A stretch of 64,000 nucleotides of DNA from Gnetum montanum. Taxonomy: Eukaryota > Streptophyta > Gnetopsida > Gnetales > Gnetaceae. The stretch is from the NCBI GenBank assembly GCA_015680685.1, contig MNCI01034697.1, positions 475,173-539,172 of the forward strand. The letters are read 5' to 3'. The position numbers and the translations under genes were made by a program. A model generated the notes under the pieces. The model searched no databases. It was given only the letters and a program-made list of their open reading frames with translations, and was not told the DNA's origin. This document shows positions 57,101 through 64,000 of the stretch, piece by piece (the first letter of the stretch is position 1; the number at the start of each line of letters is the position of its first letter).

Positions 57101-57132
57101 CACGAGCTTGCACAGCTTGTTCTTGTACAAGT
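57101..57132. other. Filler DNA at the R10 rearrangement
   Basis: About 32 bp match neither the protease/gag of R1 and R7 nor the copied flank. They contain AGCTTG twice and the palindrome CTTGTACAAG (57123-57132), as often seen in end-joining filler. Confidence 0.6.
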
Positions 57133-57674
57133 CCCCCTTATTTACCATTCTCCACTATTAGAGAGAATGGACCATGTGGGAGACCCTTGTAGCTGTGTAT
57201 GGACTTCTTTTAGCACCCCTCCTAAGAAGGGTCCAAAGTTCAACTATTGGAGAATGGAACTCTAGACCTCTTTGGTTCTTATGTTCTCTAAGTAGGCCTT
57301 CATGAGGGTAACTTCAAGGTTAGGCTATGGCCTAGGAATTTCATCCTTCTTGGACTAGCCTATTTTGGAATTTGTCAAATAGATTCCACTTCGAGCTCCT
57401 CTCAAAGAGATCTCGTTGCATGGATCAACTTAGTTGCTTACTTTTTGGGTTGCTAGGATTGTTGTTGGCTCCTTCCTCATCTTGGTCATGTTTCCATGGG
57501 CTGGGAAGGCCCTCCCACATATGGTCCTCACTTTGATCACAATGTAACCCAAGATTATCTTTTTACTTCATAACCCTTAGTTCTTTTGATATCTTTCTTA
57601 TTAGATCAAGTTATGGTTAGGTGTGTTTGTGATCTTGATGAGTTATATTATTTTAGTATTCTTTTATTGGTTAG
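57133..57674. repeat. Copy of the R10 left flank (R9 extra-ORF sequence)
   Basis: Matches 46952-47507 nearly throughout, including the final GTTAG; it differs by a 12-bp and a few smaller indels plus transitions. The 12-bp loss (near 57534) removes the R9 extra-ORF start. It sits where PBS and gag should be. Confidence 0.9.
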
Positions 57675-58595
57675 TGATGAGCGGCTAGGTATCCCTATGC
57701 CCAACCATACAAATCACGAGCGTTCACGCACAACTCAGTCGAAATCCATAGATTGTAAGCACTTAACATACACTAGACTTCTAACTCGTGAAACCTTGGG
57801 TTGCAACGGTCGTTGTCATCCTAATCTCACTTGTGAAGTTCTATTACGCTAGCTAAGTGAGACTAAGGCTAATGATTTTTATATATTTTTAATTATCTTT
57901 TTCGGTGATTAATTGAAGTATGGAAGGTAAGGAATAAACTATAATCTAATCTCTAATTATCCTAGTTTGTATTCTAACTACTCCTAGCATAAGTATTTGG
58001 TCCCATCTTCCGAGCACGTTTTGAGCATTTTCTAACACTGCTAGGTTACCAAACGTTAAGCGTCACTGGGCTTACCAAGCATTTGGATTACGTTCGAGAT
58101 GGTCGTACTTATGTCTTTATTGGACTATGAATGAATAATAACGATTGAAATCATAATAACGAAACATAAGTAATCAACAAGTAACTAATAAAGCATAACA
58201 TATTAAACTATTAAATCAACAAGTAATTAATAAAGCATAAACATTTTAAACTATTAATGCATGAAACAACTAAGTCCAAATACTGCAAGGATTGCATGAA
58301 CATTTCGTCTTTATTGCTGTCATGCCAATGGGCTCAGATACATCAACGCTCGAATAAAGATCTGATTGCTTTTCATACACCTGCTGCGGGCACTTGGAAA
58401 ATATTCTATCTCTTGCGGGAGCAAATTGCAAGAGCTTCACTATCAGTACTCAAAGATGCTTGAATGCAGCAGAAGGCCCTCATATTTAGAGGCCGAGAAG
58501 GGTGGCTATGTCGACAGGCCCGCGTCGACGCAGCCGCGTATACACGGCCCCGTATACGCGGCCAAGTCAATGCATTGACTTTTGACACTTCATCA
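57675..58595 (-). repeat. R10 5' LTR (921 bp)
   Basis: TGATGAG...CTTCATCA. Very similar to the 3' LTR, differing mainly by C/T and G/A changes and an approximately 40-bp shorter U3 palindrome region. CATATTTAGAGG stands where the TATA box is TATATTTATAGG, so the promoter is probably weakened. No PBS adjoins it. Confidence 0.92.
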
Positions 58596-58600
58596 GTTAG
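58596..58600. other. R10 target site duplication, right copy (GTTAG)
   Basis: Matches 47503-47507. Confidence 0.85.
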
Positions 58601-60230
58601 CTACCAGAGTTTGTTTGTTGGGTTTAATCCACTTAAGATGCATAATTTATTATGATTTTAATGGATAAACCTTGCGGAGTTAGGAAAATTTTGAAAGCTT
58701 TTTTAAAAAACCAAAGGTTTATATCCCCCATGATGTAAAGCTTACCTTCGATAGCTCGAGGATTGAAAACAAGTGGAAACAACTACGTAGTATGAAAGTT
58801 ATAACTTTTCAAAGGTTCTTGGAATCAGAAAATTAACAAAAACTCCTTTTGCATGTTGCAAAAATGATGCAAAAATGGCCAAGTATCATGCGTATATATA
58901 CTATTTTTATATTACATCAATGGGAATGTGTTGATGAATCCTACTGCATCAACGGGGATGCATCAACATAGCTATACTTAGCAATATTTTGCATTGGAAA
59001 ATTAAGGAATTTTGGTGAGTTTTGGGACAAGGAAAGAGCCCAATGGAAGCCAAAAAAAAACACACACACACACACACAAAATAGAATAGGGTTGTAATTT
59101 TGTTGGAAGAGGAAAGTGGATTAGATTTGGATGAATTAATAGCACCAACATAAAGCAAAATTGGATGTTTGAAATGCAAGTTAATGAGATCCATCGCAAA
59201 AATGGTTGAGGGATAGAAAGTTTAACTTAAAGAGACCAAATGACATGTAAGTAGATCCTCCCCAAAGTAGGCTTAGGCCTATGATGCCCTTACATGCTCT
59301 TATCATAAGGAGTCTATAGGCACCAAGGATGATTCATGATCATTATAAGTTAAAATTTTAATCCATGTGAGAGATCATCTAAGGATTATAAAATTTTCAA
59401 AACAAATACATTAAGTGAAAATGATAGGAGGTAGTGAGATGGTTGATGATGAGATAAAAATGATGGTAGAGAGACAATGGTGGTAAGGTGATCTATATCA
59501 AGATTGCATGAGATCCTTGTGGAGTTTGTGGTTAAGATGATTTGATACCATTCCATCCCCAGTCGAGACTAAGTCCATTTCATTGACAGTGACCTTGCAT
59601 TGATATATCCTTTTTCAACGATCATAAAAAATGCATGATAACTCCCATAGGACAACTACCATTTCAAGAGAAGATAAGAGGAAGGGTCGTAGTTAGATGG
59701 ATGCTTTTAGGCATGGAAAACATGTCTTTCTAGCTTCATAACTAGTGCTTGTGTTCCATTATCATATCAAAAAGTGTGCTTTAAATTTTCATGTTTTATT
59801 TTTTTTTCATAGGAACCACACCATACATGTTTCCTATTATGGTCAACAATAGGAGTGGTGATCTATCAATGGAAGATCATAAAAATTTAAGAGAAAAGTT
59901 GAAAAGAGCATACAATAAATGCTCTTAAGGTCACACCCTTATCCATTCTTACTTGGTCCGTTCTGAGTTTGTTAAATAGCAAGATCATTAATTACTTTAA
60001 ATTTCAATTGTTGAAGGACCTCATGTATCCATGATGCAAAGCTTCACAAAGTAGATGGAATGGATGTATGTTTTGGACTCACTTCCAAATATTGTTAGAA
60101 AAGTAACAATATGTTAATCAAGGATATAATCCAAAGATAAAATATGGTTATTTAGTAGTTAATCATAACATTAAATACTACATTAATTAACTTCTAATAG
60201 TAGTATTAGCCATAACAAAAATTCAAGATT
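58601..60230 (-). other. R9 spacer between extra ORF and pol
   Basis: Continuation of R9 on the far side of R10. It has the family block TCCTCCCCAAAG (about 59255-59290), a (CA)n microsatellite (about 59060-59078), and no coding domain. Short frames are by chance. Confidence 0.6.
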
Positions 60231-60234
60231 TTGT

Positions 60235-60370
60235 AACAAATAAAACAAAACAAGAAAAAATCAAACAAAGTAAAATTAAAAGAAAGAAATGGAAAACTAT
60301 ATAAAATTAGTAAAATATTCAAGAAAATGAAAAACATATGAAAAACAATGTAAAACAAAAGGGTGAAAAA
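60235..60370 (-). repeat. Low-complexity tract after R9 pol
   Basis: AAAACAAAACAAG and GTAAAACAAAAG motifs, as in R6, R7 and R10. Confidence 0.7.
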
Positions 60371-60389
60371 TTGGATATCCTTTGTAAGA

Positions 60390-61700
60390 TGTTAATATGG
60401 GTGGCCATCTTCCCTACGACTGAGTTGAAAGAAGTAAATCTGAAAATAGAGTGTGCTTGTTCATCTACTAATGTGTTACCACTACCAATTATCCTAGGTT
60501 TTAGGAAAGGCATCACTTGTTGAATGTTGACTAATAATCATTTCTCTAGACTTTAAGGATGGTAAATTGTCATGGAATGGACAAAAAAGTTGCATGAATG
60601 ATGTAAGGTCCTTCCCATATCATTTGAAACTTTGTATGGTGTGGTACATGAATGGGGTTCCAATAAAGAACCTTATCACCCAGTTGAAATTTGACTCTTT
60701 TTTCATGCATCATGAGATTGTTTGGCATGTTTCTTGTAAACTTCATTCATTAATAGGGCTATTTTTCAATTCTTGTCTAGCACATTTAGTGTCATTAGGT
60801 ATTCTTTTTGTGCTAGGCTTAGATAAAGGTCAAGGTCACAAGTCATTCAGAGTGTATCAAGCTTAACTTAGATTGGAAGTATTGGTCGTTTTCTGTACAT
60901 TAACTTGTAGGGAGAATAACCTATAAAAATTTTCTAGGTTGATTGATAAGCCCATAGATCATTGTTTAGTTTTTTCCTTTATTCCTTCCTATATTTACTA
61001 ATTGTGCATGTGTGTATTCTAGTTATTTCCCTATTAGTAACATTGGCTTAACTGTTAGCTTGGGGATGATGGAAAGTTGTTAATTTATGTTGCACCCCTA
61101 GGCATTGCATCAGTTTCCAAAAAGTAGTTCTTGTAAAGTGAGTTGTATTATTAGAAATAAGTCCCCTAGGCACACTAAACCTATTTAACATATTCTATTA
61201 AACAAACTTTTCTACAAAGAAAAATGAACAATTAATGATAGTTGCAGCTTTAACCCACTTGGTGTAGTAGTCAATTGCTATAATGATATATGCCTTCCTA
61301 TTGGACATGGGATTGATGGGTTCCATGAAGTCAATGTTCTAGATGTCGAAAGGCTTTAGTGGTTGGATCCACTATCAGGGCCCTTCCATTCGTATATCAT
61401 TCCTTCGTCTCTTTGGCAATGCTTGCACAAATGGGAAAATTAGTGGGCATTCTTGAAGAGTGTCAACCAAAAATATCCTACTAGAAGGATTTTCATAGTT
61501 GTCCTCCTTCCTACATAATCTCCCTTGTAAGGACCTTCATGAGAATCTTGGAGAACCTTTAGTTGATCAGCATTTGGTACGCACCATTGTACCAAGCCAT
61601 TGCCATAAACCTTATAAAGGTTATCTTTGATCTCTATGTAATGCTTGACTTGATGAAGAAACTATTGTTTATTCTTGTTATTTCATTCTTAAGAAGTCTC
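60390..61700 (-). pseudogene. R9 integrase, strongly decayed
   Basis: Collinear at nucleotide level with R10 53480-54780: the C-terminal segment near 60400, a segment near 60600-60700, and core segments near 61230-61340 (TCAATTGC...ATGGGATTGATGGG). Few codons stay in one frame. The most diverged integrase here. Confidence 0.7.
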
Positions 61701-61829
61701 TTGAGTAAGAAGATAAGAAAAGAATTCACTATACCAATTGGAACTTCGGGACATTGAGCTTCAATAGATTTTGCAAAGAAGAGTTCATTTGGAAATTGAT
61801 TGGATAAAGACTTGTCACCCCTCTTTGTT

Positions 61830-62759
61830 CTCCCATCGTAACCAAGACAAGTTATCAACAACCACATTCTTAGTTTCCTTTCTGTCCATCATCGTAAGAT
61901 CAAACTCCTATAGAATCACTAGCCATCAAATGACATAGAAGCCCACCATTAGCTTATTCATTAGGAACCTAATGGGGCAGTGGTCTTTTTGCACAAAGAT
62001 CTAATATCAAAGTTCATAATGCCTAAATTTCTCTACAATGTACACCATTACCATAAGCTTCTTCTCAGTGGTGGTGTAGTTCAACTATGCCCTTACAATG
62101 CTTTTTCTTGAATAATGGATGTAATAAAGACATTTTTGATCATTCAATTATGTAAGCATTGCCTCCAATGCATAATTGGATACATTTTTCATAATGTGGA
62201 AGGGTTTAGACCAATTTAGAACATGTAGAATGGGAGTCTCTACAAGCTTTTGCTTTAACTACTAAAATGCTAGATCACATTCCTTGGTTCAATTGAAGAC
62301 AATATTCTTCTTTGTTAGCTCTACCAATAACTTAGAAATTCTTAAGAAGTTCTTAATGAAACACTAATAATAACTAGTAGGCTTAAGAAATGGCCTTACA
62401 TCTTTTACCATTTCAGGTTGTCTCATAATTTCTTGGATGACCTATACTTTATCTGGGTTTACCTTGATCCCTTTCTCTGAAATCCGGTGTCCCAAAACTA
62501 TGTCTTCTTGGATCATCAAATTGCTTTTCTACTAGTTAAGCTTTAGATTAGTCTCCATGCAGCTTTAAAGCACTTACTCAAGACAGTCCAAGCCTTGCTC
62601 AAACATGGTACCATATGTAGAGAAGGCATCCATGAAGACTTTTTCCCCACTACTAATATGTTATTGGAAGACACTAACAACCAAGCATTGAAAAGTAGCA
62701 AGAGCATTGCATAATCTAAAGGGCATCTTTCGGTATGCAAAAGTTTCTTAGGGACTTGT
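61830..62759 (-). pseudogene. R9 RNase H and reverse transcriptase C-terminal part, cut by R11
   Basis: The RNase H region lies at about 61880-62200. The reverse transcriptase palm box reads FMDAF (62622-62636) for FMDDF, so a catalytic Asp is lost. Further right the reading gives LCNALATFQ and a tyrosine-containing FAYRKMPF-type motif up to 62759, where R11 begins. The fingers and protease lie beyond R11, outside the window. Confidence 0.75.
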
Positions 62760-62801
62760 TGATGAGACGCGGTCTGCGTCGGCCACGATAGCGCATCCCC
62801 T

Positions 62802-62858
62802 GCGATATCGCGTACGCGATATCGCGTCCTTCCCTACGATATCGCGTACGCGATATCG
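62802..62858. repeat. Two perfect CpG-rich palindromes in R11 U3
   Basis: 62802-62825 is a 24-bp perfect palindrome and 62837-62858 a 22-bp perfect palindrome. Both share the core ATATCGCGTACGCGATAT. Confidence 0.95.
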
Positions 62859-62875
62859 CAGTCAGCCGTCATTTC

Positions 62876-62883
62876 TATAAATA
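62876..62883 (+). promoter_or_regulatory. R11 TATA box
   Basis: TATAAATA lies just after the palindromes. The same motif recurs, inverted, in the LTRs of R1, R6, R7 and R10. Transcription would start about 30 bp downstream. Confidence 0.75.
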
Positions 62884-63006
62884 AGAGGCGGCTCTCCCTT
62901 ATTTCACATCCCATTTTTAGTGTAGCGAAGCTCTGGCAGTTTGATCCCTCCATAGTTAGAATTTTCCCGTGTCTGCCCGCAGTGTGGTGAATGTGATTGT
63001 ACGGTG

Positions 63007-63058
63007 TCTTTATTCGAGTGTGTCGTACTTGGACACGCACATGACCGGCAATAAAGAT
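63007..63058 (+). terminator. R11 polyadenylation signal within an inverted repeat
   Basis: AATAAA at 63050-63055. TCTTTATT (63007-63014) and AATAAAGA (63050-63057) are inverted copies, so a signal is present on both strands. Confidence 0.6.
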
Positions 63059-63281
63059 CGAGATTACTTCATCATTGTAGCATTCACTTAGTTTATTTAT
63101 TGTTATTTATTTCATGTTATTTATTGCTTTCATAGTGCGATGTAAGTACGACTTGACTACGAGCATCTACGGGTGTGTACGGCTAGTTAAGGAATCGGTT
63201 ACTTATCGCGATTAGTCTCTCAACCCTGAACTCCTAGAAGCGGAACGAGTTCGACTTGATTACGAGCATTTAAGTGTGACT

Positions 63282-63412
63282 GCTTGGTAGCCCAGTGGTG
63301 TAGCTAGGGGGATCTACGCTTGGTAACCCAGTGGCGTATTTGGGGTCTGCGCTTGGTAATCCCAGTGGCGTACCTAGGCCTATGCTTGGTAGTCCCAGTG
63401 GCAGTCGTGCAC
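63282..63412 (+). repeat. LTR minisatellite, 33-36 bp, four units
   Basis: GCTTGGTA(A/G)(T)CCCAGTGG starts at 63282, 63318, 63351 and 63384. Older LTRs here keep about two units. A short minus-strand frame across it (63270-63461) is a by-product. Confidence 0.85.
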
Positions 63413-63749
63413 GAAGTCCAAGATGTGTACGGTTGATCAAGGAATCGGTTGCTCGTCGCACTTAGGCTAGATTAGATTTTCTTACCCTTTCCCTCTTAGA
63501 TTAGAATTAGTTAATATTATTTTCCACTGCCTTCAGGAGTAGCATTAGATTAGAACACATCATACACCTCATCTAGACTAAACCATACGTGACATATGCA
63601 AAACTAGTCTAGATGGGAAGACAGCGAACTGCGACCTAAGGCTAACTAATCTAGATGCCACAACTAGTCCATCTGCGGAGTTCGACCGGATCGCGCGTGC
63701 GACGCTCGTTTTGTATGGTTGAGTGTAGGGGTACCTCGCCACTCATCAT

Positions 63750-63767
63750 TGGCGCCATTGCCGGGGA
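63750..63767 (+). other. R11 primer binding site (tRNA-Asp)
   Basis: TGGCGCCATTGCCGGGGA: 17 of 18 bases complementary to the 3' end of plant tRNA-Asp. One base from the LTR end. Confidence 0.9.
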
Positions 63768-63880
63768 TGGTGCTAGTTATCTAGATTAGTTATATCATAC
63801 AAGGTTGCTGTATAGAACTTAATGATATATCTCTTAAAAAGAAGAAAATTATTAAAAGTCACATAAATTTGCACACAACA

Positions 63881-64000
63881 ATGTCTCTTCGACAAGACAA
63901 TAATAACGTCACACTTAGTGAGGATGTTCATTGGAGAACCAATGAACTATATGACGATGAAAGTTGGAGTATACAACCTGAAGTGGGAGTTTCCTATAAG
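63881..64000 (+). CDS. R11 gag, N-terminal 40 codons (runs off window)
   Basis: ATG 63881 opens a frame without stops to the end of the window. It starts M-S-L-R-Q-D, comparable to M-S-S-S at the same distance from the PBS in R1 and R7. The first 40 residues are polar and acidic, with Trp at two places. It would be the particle protein. The rest lies outside, so whether it is intact cannot be told. It is the only coding start in the window without a visible defect. Confidence 0.7.
   Translation, partial: MSLRQDNNNVTLSEDVHWRTNELYDDESWSIQPEVGVSYK

Larger units (their letters stand above)
47508..58595 (-). mobile_element. R10: Athila-like element inside R9, gag/PBS region replaced
   Basis: LTRs at 47508-48467 and 57675-58595, with GTTAG duplications outside both. 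Pol (53473-57100) and the extra ORF (48890-51544) are present, but between protease and the 5' LTR there is no gag or PBS. Instead there is about 32 bp of filler and a 542-bp copy of the sequence flanking the other end. This is the best-preserved pol in the window, with long open stretches. Confidence 0.92.
62760..63748 (+). repeat. R11 5' LTR (989 bp)
   Basis: TGATGAG...CTCATCA, 7-bp perfect inverted termini. It contains two palindromes, a TATA box, an AATAAA signal in an inverted repeat, four GCTTGGTA repeats and internal duplications. U3 would run to about 62905. Confidence 0.92.
62760..64000 (+). mobile_element. R11: young Athila-like element, plus strand, 5' end only
   Basis: LTR, PBS and gag start of a plus-strand element inserted into the R9 reverse transcriptase. 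The five bases left of the LTR (CTTGT, 62755-62759) are the candidate target duplication. It has the fewest signs of decay: CpG sites are frequent, the palindromes are perfect, the PBS is nearly perfect and gag is open to the window end. Confidence 0.9.

Noticed and set aside
62802-62858. Palindromes and LTR repeats as CRISPR or bacterial elements
   Set aside because: They lie inside a plant LTR with TATA box, poly(A) signal and tRNA-primed PBS; there are no spacer-repeat arrays.
63750-63767. tRNA-Asp gene
   Set aside because: Only the 18 bases complementary to the tRNA 3' end occur; it is a primer binding site.

Overview
The window reads as a gene-poor, retrotransposon-saturated stretch of a large vascular-plant nuclear genome. 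Support: A+T-rich background, almost every recognisable coding trace belongs to Ty3/gypsy LTR retrotransposons of plant lineages (Athila-like, chromovirus-type, Tat-like), insertions are nested in one another, and old copies are rich in TG/CA where CG is expected. A gymnosperm-like genome would fit, but nothing here fixes the species. No intact host gene, rRNA, tRNA or CRISPR array was found. I use working names R1-R11 for the elements.

Layout. 1-3790: R1, Athila-like, minus strand, entered at its protease, with gag, tRNA-Asp type primer binding site (PBS) and 5' LTR. 3791-about 5480: R2, an older minus-strand relative (LTR end, polypurine tract, coiled-coil ORF trace). 5598-14586: R3, plus-strand chromovirus-type element with two LTRs and a tRNA-iMet PBS, split by R4, a 3.4-kb insertion read as a solo LTR (8261-11653). 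14587-16112 and 26119-about 27780: R5, minus-strand chromovirus, cut in two by R6 (16113-26113), a complete but decayed Athila-like element with 5-bp target duplications TGGGG. 27785-30060: unclassified. 30066-37313: R7, minus-strand Athila-like, with complete decayed gag and pol but no 3' end. 37314-40600: AT-rich spacer plus a G+C-richer, possibly host-derived segment near 38.6-39.3 kb. 40600-about 46490: R8, plus-strand Tat-like, with a second RNase H and 3' tandem repeats. 46490-47507 and 58601-62759: R9, old minus-strand Athila-like, split by R10 (47508-58595; target duplications GTTAG). 62760-64000: R11, the youngest element, plus strand, inserted in the R9 reverse transcriptase; LTR, PBS and an open gag start run off the window.

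How parts work together. In each Athila-like copy the order is LTR, tRNA-Asp PBS, gag with an Arg/Ser-rich region and a CCHC-like motif, protease, reverse transcriptase with an FMDD catalytic box, RNase H, integrase, a low-complexity tract, a non-coding or hydrophobic spacer, an extra ORF (plant-transposon-protein-like domain followed by a long coiled coil; seen in R10, R9 and traces of R2), polypurine tract and LTR. A splice-acceptor-like sequence abuts the extra ORF start in both R10 and R9. All copies except R11 are broken by stops or frameshifts in the parts visible.

Most notable observations: (i) the R10 gag/PBS region is replaced by a copy of R10's own 3' flanking DNA, including the target duplication, joined by about 32 bp of filler, which suggests repair that copied outward through the opposite LTR; (ii) the extra coiled-coil ORF with a conserved acceptor; (iii) tandem CpG-rich perfect palindromes at the U3 end of the LTRs; (iv) 29-bp and 50-bp tandem arrays inside element DNA.
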